DNA of 36,769 nucleotides from contig SIBJ01000034.1 in the NCBI GenBank assembly GCA_009695195.1, positions 1-36,769 on the forward strand, in the 5' to 3' direction. The position numbers and the translations under genes were made by a program. Source of the stretch: Pedosphaera sp. (GTDB lineage Bacteria; Verrucomicrobiota; Verrucomicrobiia; Limisphaerales; JADLHS01). Below are positions 1-7,864 of the stretch, in pieces (within the stretch, counting starts at the first letter, position 1; the number at the start of each line of letters is the position of its first letter). Under the pieces are notes generated by a model. That model saw only the letters and a list, made by a program, of their open reading frames with translations, did no database searches and was not told the DNA's origin.

Positions 1-26
1 GAAAAGTGGGGCCAAACCTTGACTCC

Positions 27-130
27 TGTCGGACACCCCTTTATCACTCCTCCAGAGCGTCGCTTCGCTCCGACCACTGTCCGACAGCCCCGGAACACTG
101 TCCGACATGAATCGGAACAGGTGTCCGACA
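27..130. promoter_or_regulatory. Cluster of four TGTCSGACA palindromes
   Basis: The 9-mer TGTCSGACA, palindromic around its centre base, occurs at 27-35 (TGTCGGACA) and at 78-86, 99-107 and 122-130 (TGTCCGACA). The last three start 21 and 23 bp apart, about two helical turns, so they would lie on one face of the DNA. They precede the pseudopilin gene by about 200 bp. This looks like an operator cluster for a dimeric DNA-binding protein; the protein is unknown. Nothing else is recognised in 131-330, and the open frame that runs through this stretch does not look like protein. Confidence 0.4.
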
Positions 131-330
131 GCATTGGGATCCGCACGTTGACGCGGCCCCGGCTGCAGTCGAATGCCAGTTGGTTCAGGCCATTCATCTG
201 GTGCATTCCACGGCTCCGCGGCTCGCCAGGATCCTTGTCAATAAACGCAAGGATTTTGCCACTTTTTCTATTTCCAAGAAAGTTGATCCTGATAATCTCG
301 TTAAGCATACGCAGTTCTGAAATGCATCTT

Positions 331-1107
331 ATGAAACAGCCAGCTGCCAGCAAACCAGGCGGGGCGCGGGGTTTTACCCTTATCGAATTGCTCGTGGTCA
401 TCGCCATCATCGCCATCCTTGCCGCGATGCTCCTGCCGTCTCTCTCGCGGGCGAAGCAAAAGGCCAAGCTGCTCTCCTGCCTGAGCAACATGCGACAGGT
501 CGGGATCGCTCTCCAAATGTATGACGGAGACAACAAGGGAAAACTGCCCACCCAACGGGTCGTTTTCGACTTCAACAGTGATTTTTCCCCGGACAATATT
601 CTCAAGCTGCTCCGGCCGTACACCGGCGTAAAATCCCAAACCGACGCGGGCAAGGTTTTCGTTTGCCCCGTGGCGGGATCGCCGCCGCTCCCGGAAAAGA
701 TCCTTTACTACCCGACGAGAGTCAGTTCCACCACCCTCATTGTGAGCGGACTGGTATTGGAAAAAGGGTTCAAGGGGCTCACCTCGTCGGCAACCACCGT
801 GGTCATGCAGGAGCATTATGCGCTCATGGCCACGATGTGGACGGAACCGGAAGGCAGTGGTGATAATTGGTCGCAGTGGCACTCCTTCATTGCCGGTCGG
901 GGGTCCGAGTGGGTCGGGCCGCGGGAGCATTACAACAATCTGCATGAGGATGGCGGGAACTTGATTTTTTCGGACGGCCATGCGGCGTACAAGAAGAACA
1001 AGCAAACCACGAGCCTGGACTGGGGTCTCGTGGACGCCAATGGAAAGGATTCGCCCTGGCAGCCCAACGAGGCCCATTCGCGCGCCAACTATAAATTCGC
1101 GGAGTGA
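331..1107 (+). CDS. Type II secretion/type IV pilin-like pseudopilin with H-X9-DG motif
   Basis: The protein of about 258 residues starts with a short basic leader ending in ARG, followed at once by the prepilin signature [21 protein letters not shown] prepilin peptidase would cut between G and F, leaving an N-methylated Phe and Glu5. The hydrophobic helix anchors it in the inner membrane or packs into a pseudopilus. Near the C-terminus, [12 protein letters not shown] is an exact H-X9-DG motif, which defines a large pseudopilin family in Planctomycetes, Lentisphaerae and Verrucomicrobia. The exact substrate or role of these proteins is unknown. Translation could also start at 322 (ATG, three codons earlier); the frame is open further upstream but not protein-like. 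The stop lies about 20-30 bp before the next gene, so the two are probably co-transcribed. Confidence 0.9.
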   Translation: MKQPAASKPGGARGFTLIELLVVIAIIAILAAMLLPSLSRAKQKAKLLSCLSNMRQVGIALQMYDGDNKGKLPTQRVVFDFNSDFSPDNILKLLRPYTGVKSQTDAGKVFVCPVAGSPPLPEKILYYPTRVSSTTLIVSGLVLEKGFKGLTSSATTVVMQEHYALMATMWTEPEGSGDNWSQWHSFIAGRGSEWVGPREHYNNLHEDGGNLIFSDGHAAYKKNKQTTSLDWGLVDANGKDSPWQPNEAHSRANYKFAE

Positions 1108-1136
1108 TTCACCGTCCGCGTCAACCCATGCACATT

Positions 1137-1508
1137 ATGAAAGCAATCTCCGTCAATGCCATTCTACTAATTTCAATTGTGGCGATCACGTTGGTCGGCT
1201 GCAAGAAGGAAGAAAAGGTAGATGCGACCAAACCACTCGAGCAGAGCTTCGCGACCGCGACTCCCGAGGTGAAGCAAAGCATCCAGGCCGTCAATGCGAA
1301 CCTGAAATCGGGAAACGTAATGGAGGCAGCCAAGCAGTTGGACCCGGTTCTGAACACGCCGAATCTGACCGAGCAGCAAAAACAAGCTGTGGCCCTCACG
1401 CTTAAGCAGGTTAATGATGCGATCGCGGCCAATCCCGCCTTGGACTCCAAAGAGATGTACGAGCTGCGAAAGAAAATGTTCTTCAAGGTGTACGGTCAGG
1501 GTCACTGA
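1137..1508 (+). CDS. Small helical lipoprotein, function unknown
   Basis: A 123-residue protein with a lipoprotein signal: MK start, hydrophobic stretch, lipobox LVGC with Cys22, then a KKEEK linker. The mature part, about 100 residues, is rich in Ala, Gln, Lys and Leu without obvious beta pattern and is predicted by eye to be mostly helical. An in-frame ATG at 1128 is an alternative start; the upstream pseudopilin gene has the same arrangement of two ATGs nine bases apart. It follows the pseudopilin closely, so an envelope or secretion-related role is possible, but no family is recognised. Confidence 0.75.
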   Translation: MKAISVNAILLISIVAITLVGCKKEEKVDATKPLEQSFATATPEVKQSIQAVNANLKSGNVMEAAKQLDPVLNTPNLTEQQKQAVALTLKQVNDAIAANPALDSKEMYELRKKMFFKVYGQGH

Positions 1509-2042
1509 GGCTGTGTCAGTTTGGGGATTAGGAGATGGAGGCGAGACCTGGCATTGGCGGTCGGTGTGGGGTTGGCGGCGGTGAATCTGACAGGTTTACA
1601 GGATTTTTGCCAGCGACTGCCGGACCTTCAGGAAAAACGCGACACGGTTCACACGCTCGTGGAATTCGCACCACAGTCTGACATTGGGCCGGCGGCACAA
1701 ACCCGGCTTTGGTGCTTGGGTCGTTGCCGCTCGAGTGTTGCGCCCGCACGCGCGCCGGACATGCGCGTCGGCGGCTTCCCAGCGGAATGAAATCGCTGTT
1801 TTAAGGATGGTCAGATGAACTCGCGAAGAATTTCCCACGCGGGAAGGGAATGACCCATCTCAAGCTTGAAAGTGTGTCTGGGCGGTTTGCCTCCGGGTTG
1901 GATCTGCGTCCGACGTGCCAGAAGGAATACCCGTTCCCACTGCGCGGCTGTGAATAGACAGAGGATGCTTTGTGGTTGGAGAATGATTGGAGCCGCAAGG
2001 CTCGGGCCGGTTGACCATGCTTGACGAGAGAAGAGATCGCCT
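1509..2042. other. Intergenic stretch without a recognisable gene
   Basis: Several short open frames occur on both strands, but none has a convincing start, domain or amino acid composition. A purine-rich GAGAGAAGAG at about 2025-2036 is the probable ribosome binding site of the symporter gene. No tRNA, strong terminator or tandem repeat was seen. Confidence 0.5.
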
Positions 2043-3638
2043 ATGACCCTACGCTGGCTGGATGAAGTTGTAATCATCGTTTACATGCTGGCCATGGTGC
2101 TGGTTGGCCTTCGTTTCGCGCGCCGGCAGACCACCACGGAGGCTTACTTTGTGGGCAAACGTTCCATTCCCGCCTGGGCAATGGGCGTATCCATTTACGC
2201 AGCATTGATCAGCAGCATCACGTTCGTCGCGTATCCCGGCTCGGCTTACGCCGGGAACTGGAATGAACTCGTTCCCGGCTTCATGGTCATGGGCGTTCTC
2301 ATGATCGTGGGGTTGGTGATCATTCCGTTTTTCCGGCACGCCGTGGGCATGAGCGCCTACGAATTCTTCGGCAAGCGTTTTGGCTACAAGGTGCGGGCCT
2401 ACGGCGCGCTGGCGTTCATCGCCGGCCATTTCTCAAAGATGGGTTTCGTCTTCTACACGTTGGCCATCACCATCAACTCCATTACCGGTTGGAACCTATA
2501 TGTGGTCATGATCGTGACCGGTGCCGTGACGGTTTTCTATACGGTCATCGGCGGCTTGGAGGCTGTGATCTGGACAGATGTGATCCAGGGGTTCATCAAG
2601 TGTATCGGCATTTTCATCTGTCTCGGATTCTTGCTGCACATGATGCCGGGCGGTCCGTCGGCGGCATTCAATCTGGCTTGGGCGCAGCACAAATTCAGCC
2701 TGGGGAGTCTTGATCTGGACTTTACCAAGAAGGGCAGCGTGTGGGTGATGGGACTGTATGGCTTCTTCTGGTATCTGCAAAAGTACACCGCCGACCAGAC
2801 GCTCGTTCAGCGATATCTCGTGGCCAAATCGGACCGTGAAGCCCTCAAAGGGGTCGCCCTTGGCGCGCTGCTGTGCGTGCCGGCTTGGGTGCTGTTCATG
2901 CTGATTGGCACCCTGGTTTGGGCCTATTATCAGCTCTCAGGCGAAGTCTTGCCGGCCCACATTGACAAGCCTGACAAAGTGTTTCCGTTTTTTCTGGCGA
3001 CCAAGATTCCAGCAGGATTCGCGGGTTTATTCATGGCGGCCCTCTTTTCTGCGGCGATGTCCATGTTGTCCTCCGATTTGAACTGTCTTTCCGTGGTCGG
3101 GGTCGAAGACTTCTACCGCAAACTGCGACCGAATTCGACCGACCGGCAGCGGTTGACCATGGGCAAAATGATCGTCGCCGCTTGCGGCCTCGTGGCCGTT
3201 TTGGTTGCCATCGTCATCGCCGCATACTCGGAACGCGTCTTGTCATTCTATTTCACCGTGTCCTCGATTATTGCCGGCGGATTGGCGGGCCTGTTCTTGC
3301 TGGCCTTCCTGAGTCCCCGTGCCAATCGGGAAGGAGTGTATATTGGCATCGCCTGCTGTCTGCTCTTCACCGCATGGGCGACGCTGACCAACGGGAAAAC
3401 ACCCGCGTTGGATTTGGGTAAATATAATTTCAAATTTCATTCAGTGATGATTGGGGTGTTGGGAAATGTGGTATTGCCGGTGGCGGGTTATTTCGGAAGC
3501 CTGTTCTTCGTGGCGCCCGAGAAGATCAGCCGGGAAATGACCCTCTGGGGCTGGCTCGACCGGAAGAAAGCCCGAGCATCTGTGTCGCCCGCCGGCACCG
3601 CATCGCTCAAGCCGACTGCGGTGCGCAGGGACACGTAG
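2043..3638 (+). CDS. Sodium:solute symporter (SSS family)
   Basis: A 531-residue, very hydrophobic protein with about 13 predicted membrane helices, the usual size and topology of the SSS/SLC5 family. It couples Na+ entry to uptake of a sugar, sialic acid, amino acid or similar solute. Family hallmarks are the N-terminal helix followed by TTEAYFVGKRSIPAWAMG (about residues 31-48), the SSITFVAYPG segment of helix 2, the helix ending in GGLEAVIWTDVIQG (about 174-187), and SAAMSMLSSDLNCLS (about 339-353). The C-terminal tail is cytoplasmic and basic. The start is supported by a purine-rich ribosome binding site just upstream. The substrate cannot be told from sequence alone. It stands alone, with no co-directional neighbour within 500 bp. 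Confidence 0.9.
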   Translation: MTLRWLDEVVIIVYMLAMVLVGLRFARRQTTTEAYFVGKRSIPAWAMGVSIYAALISSITFVAYPGSAYAGNWNELVPGFMVMGVLMIVGLVIIPFFRHAVGMSAYEFFGKRFGYKVRAYGALAFIAGHFSKMGFVFYTLAITINSITGWNLYVVMIVTGAVTVFYTVIGGLEAVIWTDVIQGFIKCIGIFICLGFLLHMMPGGPSAAFNLAWAQHKFSLGSLDLDFTKKGSVWVMGLYGFFWYLQKYTADQTLVQRYLVAKSDREALKGVALGALLCVPAWVLFMLIGTLVWAYYQLSGEVLPAHIDKPDKVFPFFLATKIPAGFAGLFMAALFSAAMSMLSSDLNCLSVVGVEDFYRKLRPNSTDRQRLTMGKMIVAACGLVAVLVAIVIAAYSERVLSFYFTVSSIIAGGLAGLFLLAFLSPRANREGVYIGIACCLLFTAWATLTNGKTPALDLGKYNFKFHSVMIGVLGNVVLPVAGYFGSLFFVAPEKISREMTLWGWLDRKKARASVSPAGTASLKPTAVRRDT

Positions 3639-4309
3639 GCTTTTCGCGTGCGGGGGAAGTGTCTGGCGAATGAGAGCGATGGTGTCGGGCGCGAGGCGGT
3701 TGCGACCGCCTTTTCCGAGGCGGCCATTCCATCGCCAAAACAGTGCGAATCCCTGCTGATACAGTCGTATGACTTTGCGGCGGGGTTTCGACTTTGCCAG
3801 GTGCCGAAGCAGACCCATAGGCTCGGAGCCTACCTGAATCTGGCGCTCACCATAAGAAACCCCGCCATGGGAAAATGGCCAACTGCAGACCCCGCAATAG
3901 TAAACCTGTTCGAGTTCCTGCTGGCATTCCCCAAGATCCTGGGCGGTATCACGGAGCAACTGGTTGACGGCGAAGTGCGGGGTCGGGCCATTGCGCCTGC
4001 ACCTCCTTCTGAACGACCTCGAACACCCCATCGAGGTGTGTCGGATAGCGCCGGTGGTATATTGTCCCGCCGAAAGAATCGAGCTCGACCGCCACGCAGC
4101 TTCCGAAATGCAGGTGTCTTCTCCAGGAAGGCGTGGCGACATTTCGAAGCAACTGTAGATAGAAACCGACGCTCCCAGAGCGTATCCGAAAGTTTGTGGG
4201 GGGGTCATAAGAAAGAGTAAGAAGAGCGTATGACCAAAACGAAGACTGGAAAGACGAAATCACCCTAAACCTTTGCTACCTTCCATCTTGTAAAGATATG
4301 GCAAAAGGG
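3639..4309. other. Decayed region between symporter and tRNA-Ser
   Basis: Open frames on both strands here are short, overlapping and mutually inconsistent. The only recognisable protein trace is the transposase relic listed separately at 3663-3773. A second minus-strand stretch (about 3950-4210) reads as fairly protein-like but matches nothing I recognise. The whole segment is best read as remnant DNA beside a tRNA gene. Confidence 0.45.
3663..3773 (-). pseudogene. Relic of an IS481/IS3-like transposase (N-terminal part)
   Basis: The minus strand encodes VIRLYQQGFALFWRW, a basic linker, and RLAPDTIALIRQ. This matches the well-known N-terminal segment of integrase-core transposases, in which a TVxRWHRxGFRLFWRW-like stretch is followed by a basic linker and a P-x-[ED]-x-x-x-LIRR helix. 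The expected continuation into the catalytic DDE core is absent, and upstream reading is broken. It is therefore a truncated, inactive fragment. Family assignment rests on this one block and is tentative. Confidence 0.5.
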
Positions 4310-4399
4310 TGGCGGAAGGGGAGGGATTCGAACCCCCGTTAGGATTGCTCCTAAGCCTGATTTCGAGTCAGGTGCCTTCAACCACTCAGCCACCCTTCC
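4310..4399 (-). tRNA. tRNA-Ser, anticodon CGA
   Basis: Read on the minus strand, the acceptor stem GGAAGGG (from 4399) pairs with CCCTTCC, followed by discriminator G and an encoded CCA (4312-4310). The anticodon arm is CCTGA-CTCGAAA-TCAGG with anticodon CGA (4363-4365 on the plus strand), reading UCG serine codons. A long variable arm (CTTAGGAGCAATCCTAAC) is typical of a class II tRNA, and the T arm contains GGTTCGAATCC. A weak promoter is possible upstream on the minus strand: TTGCTC (4435-4440), 15 bp, TTTAAT (4414-4419). Confidence 0.97.
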
Positions 4400-4541
4400 C
4401 GCCGGCGCACAGCATTAAACCATCACCCGCAGCCGAGCAATTGCTAATTCGCCGCTGGCGACCCGGCGGGCGGGCGGGCGCGACACGGTTTCGGAAAATT
4501 ATGTCCGCAAAGCGCAAAGCGCCCAGGCCACGAATAATCAT

Positions 4542-4569
4542 TTGACATGAAGCGGCAAATTCTTAGAGT
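4542..4569 (+). promoter_or_regulatory. Predicted sigma70-type promoter for the FecR gene
   Basis: A perfect -35 box TTGACA (4542-4547) is followed after 16 bp by TAGAGT (4564-4569), a 4-of-6 match to TATAAT. Transcription would start near 4576 and give a leader of about 30 nt before ATG 4608. A second TTGACA at 4571-4576 has a poorer -10 partner (TAGATG, 17 bp later). Confidence 0.4.
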
Positions 4570-4607
4570 GTTGACAGATGGCACGATTCCTCCTAGATGT
4601 AGCACTT

Positions 4608-5420
4608 ATGAAACAGACACGCATTCAAAACTGGTTGGTTGCCTGCGGCCTCGCGCTGGCAATGGTCACAAGTCTTTCCGCGCAAACCGCCCGCGAACGC
4701 ACCGCCACCGTGGTGCGCTTGAAAGGCGCCGCGCGTTATTCCAACGGTGACAACGTCTGGCAGCCGATCAAGGCCGGCACCATGCTCAAGTCGGGCTCGC
4801 TGATTCAAACCGCCGCCAAGTCCTACGTTGATATCGTATTGGGCGAGGTCACCGGCACCTCGCACCGCGCGGTGGCGGGCAATCAAATTTCCTACCAGCC
4901 CAAGGCGGAACAGGACGTCGTCCGCATCAACGAAGACACGGTCCTCGCGCTCGACAAACTCACCGTCATGGACACCGGCGCCGATCAAGTCACCGAAACG
5001 CAACTCGACCTGCGCAGCGGAAAAGTTTTCGGCACGGTGAAAAAATTGTCCGCCGCCTCGCGCTATGAAATCAAACTGCCCAACGGCGTCGCCGGTGTGC
5101 GCGGCACGATCTACACCATCAGTTCGGATGGCGTGGGGCAGGTGCTCGTCGGCTCGGTGGTGATTTCCTGGATCGCGCCGGACGGCTCGCCGATGACGCA
5201 GACGGTCAATAGCGGATTCCAGTTCGACGCCCGCACCGGCCTTGTGACGCCGACTCCCGATTACGATCAGAAGGCGATGGTCAAGGCCGCGAAGGAAGCC
5301 GGCATCGGCCCGAATACGCCGCCGAAAACTTTTGTGCAGGATCAGACGGTTTATTACGTCTCGCCGGTCAAGGGCTTCAATGGCAATTCCGGGACCAGCG
5401 TTCCCAACGGCGGGCCGTAG
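4608..5420 (+). CDS. Secreted FecR-domain protein
   Basis: A 270-residue protein with a classical signal peptide (basic start, hydrophobic core, LSA-Q cleavage near residue 25). A FecR-like domain follows: VVRLKGAARY and VWQPIKAGTMLKSGSLIQT (about residues 35-68) give the usual beta pattern with a GD-like turn, and VKKLSAASRYEIKLPNGVAG (about 144-163) plus VRGTIYTI matches the second half of FecR domains, where a variant of TPxGxxxVRGT is normal. The tail (from about 215) is Pro/Gly/Asn-rich. FecR domains transmit extracytoplasmic signals, but no sigma factor gene is nearby; the neighbour is a CHASE2 adenylate cyclase. The ATG at 4608 is preferred because it gives a standard signal peptide; 4578 is an alternative adding ten residues. 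Confidence 0.85.
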   Translation: MKQTRIQNWLVACGLALAMVTSLSAQTARERTATVVRLKGAARYSNGDNVWQPIKAGTMLKSGSLIQTAAKSYVDIVLGEVTGTSHRAVAGNQISYQPKAEQDVVRINEDTVLALDKLTVMDTGADQVTETQLDLRSGKVFGTVKKLSAASRYEIKLPNGVAGVRGTIYTISSDGVGQVLVGSVVISWIAPDGSPMTQTVNSGFQFDARTGLVTPTPDYDQKAMVKAAKEAGIGPNTPPKTFVQDQTVYYVSPVKGFNGNSGTSVPNGGP

Positions 5421-5441
5421 TATTGTCGCCTCATTTTTCAA

Positions 5442-5475
5442 AACCAGAGCAGCCTTGAGTTGCTCTGGTTTTTTT
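5442..5475 (+). terminator. Strong rho-independent terminator after the FecR gene
   Basis: AACCAGAGCA (5442-5451) pairs perfectly with TGCTCTGGTT (5461-5470) across a 9-nt loop, and a run of T follows to 5475. It lies between the FecR gene and the cyclase gene and ends only 16 bp before the cyclase start, so it should largely uncouple the two or act as a partial read-through point. Confidence 0.9.
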
Positions 5476-5491
5476 GTTTAGTTCGCCGGCG

Positions 5492-7810
5492 GTGAAACTC
5501 AAGCGCCTCCAGCAAACGCCCGCCCTCATCGCCGTCGCCGTGCTCGGCCTGGTTTGTCTGGCGCGGGTGTTGCATCTCGATTTCGAAACTTACGAGCGCA
5601 TCACTTACGATCAGCGGGTGCGCGTGGCGCAGCATTTTCACCCGGTCGTCGCCACGAACCTCGGATTCGTTTTCATCAACGAGGACACGGTGCGCGCCGT
5701 CATGAATCGCGAAGTGGGTTTCCACTTCGGCCTCTATTGGCCGCGACAAGTCTATGGCCGGCTCGTACAGGAACTCGCCGCGCACGGCGTGGAACTGGTC
5801 GCCTTCGATGTGCTCCTCGGCGAGCTTCGCGACGATCTCCACGCGCCCGTCGCCATGGCGAACGGCGACTATCTGGACTCCGATGTTTACTTCGCCCAGA
5901 CCATGCGGCAATCGGGCCGGGTGTTGCTCGCGTCCACGGCGGACCTGCCGCCGCCCGATCTGTTTGCCACCAACGCCCTCGCGCTCGGCGACATCTCCAC
6001 GGAGAAGGATCCCGGCGGCGTGCTGCGGCGTGCGCGCGCGTTCCGCGTTTACCGGCGCTGGCATCCGGCGTTCCGGCAGGTTGAGGCGGATCCGGATTAC
6101 GGCATTGATTTGCGCCGCGCGCGGGTCGAACCGGGGCAAATCGTTTTGCCGCGCTCGATTGGCGAGGTGGTCAGGATTCCCGTGGACGCGGAAAACAATT
6201 TTGACCTGGCCGACTTCGGCATGCCGCCGAAGAAGGGTGCGCCGCCGAAGGCGAAGGCGTTCACCGAGGAACGCATCTGGCACATGGGCGTGTCGCTCGC
6301 GGCCCGGCATCTCCAACTCGATCTCGACAGCGCCGAGGTGGACCTGCCGCACGGTCGCATCACGATGCGCGGCACGGGCGGCATCACGCGGGTCTTTCCG
6401 GTGGATGAGGACGGATTTTTCTACATAGACTGGGCATTGCCGCCGGAAGATGCCCGGCTGACCAAGGAGCCGATGCACAGCCTGCTCTGGCAAAACTTTC
6501 AACGCCTCCAGGGCACGAACGTCCCGCCGCCCGTGGACTGGCGCGACAAACTCGTGATCGTCGGCTCCAGCGCGCAGGTGGGCAACGAACTCACCGACCG
6601 CGGCGCGACGCCGCTCGCGTCGGACACCATCCTCGTCAGCAAACATTGGAACGTGGCCAACTCGATCATCGTGAATCGTTTTGTGCGCCGGGCTTCGACG
6701 GCGGTGGAGTTGCTGATCCTCGTCGTGATCGGGGCGGCCACGGCCGTGCTCACCTTGCAACGGCGGCCGCTCACGGCTTCCTTGAGTGTCATCGCGCTGG
6801 GCGCGGCGTACTGGTTCGCGGCCTTTCTGATCTACATCCGGTTTCGCTACTGGATCCCGCTGGTCTTGCCGACGCTCGGCGCGCTGCTGATGCAGCATGT
6901 TTGTCTGGTCGCCTATCGCGTCTTGTTTGAACAGAAGGAACGGCAGCGGGTGAAATCCGTTTTCTCCAAGATCGTGGCGCCCGAAGTGATGAACGAATTG
7001 TTGAGCGCGGAAAGACTTTCGCTGGGTGGCGCGCGGAGGGAAGTCACGGTGCTGTTCGCCGACGTGCGCGGGTTTACGGAATTCACCGACACCACGCAGG
7101 AGCGCGTCGCCGAATACGTCCGCACCCGCCAGGTGCCGCGCGAAACCGCCGAGGCCTGCTTCGATGATTTTGCGCGGGAGACGCTGGGCACGGTGAACGC
7201 CTATCTCGCGTGCGTGATTGATGCGGCCGTGAAAGAAAAGGGCATCTTCGACAAATTGATCGGGGACTGCGTGATGTTTTTTTGGGGCGCGCCCATCGCG
7301 CACCCGCACCAGGCGCTGGCGGCGGTCCGCGCGGCCATCGCCGCGCAACGGGCGATTCTGCAACTCAACCAGCAGCGCGCCGGAGAAAATGAGCGACGGG
7401 AAATCGAGAACCGCGCGCGCGAATCGGCGGGCTTGCCGCCGAAACCCCCGTTGCCGACGCTCGCGCTCGGCACCGGCATCAACACCGGCATGGTCACGGC
7501 GGGACTGATGGGATCGGACACGCAGTCCATGAACTACACCGTGTTCGGGCGCGAAGTGAATCTGGCCAGCCGGCTCGAAGGCATTTCGGGCCGCGGCCGC
7601 ATCTTCATCAGCGAAACGACCCACGCCCATTTGGTGCGCGATGACGCGACGCTCGCGGCGACGTGCATCGAACGCGAACCCACCACGCCGAAAGGTTTCA
7701 ACAAGCCGGTTCGCATTTTCGAAGTGCCGTGGCTGCCGCCGGGCGAAACCCCGCCCGACTTTCAGACGATGACTTTCACGAAACCAAAAGTTTCCGACGC
7801 GAAGTCGTAA
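5492..7810 (+). CDS. CHASE2-domain membrane adenylate cyclase (class III)
   Basis: A 772-residue protein: one N-terminal membrane helix (about 10-27), a large extracytoplasmic CHASE2 sensor domain (about 30-395), three membrane helices (about 404-421, 430-449, 453-474), then a cytoplasmic class III nucleotide cyclase domain (about 515-740). The catalytic set looks complete: metal-binding Asp524 in LFADVRGF and Asp592 in KLIGDCVMFFWG, base-reading Lys588, Thr683 in YTVFG, and Asn690 and Arg694 in VNLASRLE. The Lys/Thr pair is typical of class IIIb adenylate cyclases. Insertions relative to standard domains lie at about residues 540-566 and 632-655. I chose the GTG at 5492 because the upstream in-frame TTG lies inside the terminator; no clear ribosome binding site is seen. 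Product cAMP is inferred. Confidence 0.88.
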   Translation: MKLKRLQQTPALIAVAVLGLVCLARVLHLDFETYERITYDQRVRVAQHFHPVVATNLGFVFINEDTVRAVMNREVGFHFGLYWPRQVYGRLVQELAAHGVELVAFDVLLGELRDDLHAPVAMANGDYLDSDVYFAQTMRQSGRVLLASTADLPPPDLFATNALALGDISTEKDPGGVLRRARAFRVYRRWHPAFRQVEADPDYGIDLRRARVEPGQIVLPRSIGEVVRIPVDAENNFDLADFGMPPKKGAPPKAKAFTEERIWHMGVSLAARHLQLDLDSAEVDLPHGRITMRGTGGITRVFPVDEDGFFYIDWALPPEDARLTKEPMHSLLWQNFQRLQGTNVPPPVDWRDKLVIVGSSAQVGNELTDRGATPLASDTILVSKHWNVANSIIVNRFVRRASTAVELLILVVIGAATAVLTLQRRPLTASLSVIALGAAYWFAAFLIYIRFRYWIPLVLPTLGALLMQHVCLVAYRVLFEQKERQRVKSVFSKIVAPEVMNELLSAERLSLGGARREVTVLFADVRGFTEFTDTTQERVAEYVRTRQVPRETAEACFDDFARETLGTVNAYLACVIDAAVKEKGIFDKLIGDCVMFFWGAPIAHPHQALAAVRAAIAAQRAILQLNQQRAGENERREIENRARESAGLPPKPPLPTLALGTGINTGMVTAGLMGSDTQSMNYTVFGREVNLASRLEGISGRGRIFISETTHAHLVRDDATLAATCIEREPTTPKGFNKPVRIFEVPWLPPGETPPDFQTMTFTKPKVSDAKS

Positions 7811-7864
7811 CTTGAATTCGAGGCCCACTTCCGAAAACTATTTCTCCACTTCACCCGCGAAGGC

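Noticed and set aside
19..330. N-terminal extension of the pseudopilin by about 100 residues
   Set aside because: Prepilin leaders are short; the upstream translation is not protein-like and overlaps the TGTCSGACA cluster.
1521..1998. Short frames on both strands between the lipoprotein and symporter genes
   Set aside because: No domain, no ribosome binding site and conflicting frames.
3648..4220. A 190-codon plus-strand frame over the transposase relic
   Set aside because: The transposase trace is on the opposite strand; the plus frame shows no family features.
5438..7828. A 796-codon open frame antisense to the cyclase
   Set aside because: It mirrors a gene with strong domain evidence. 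Its composition (Arg, His, Glu, Asp rich, no hydrophobic cores) is the usual shadow of GC-rich coding DNA.
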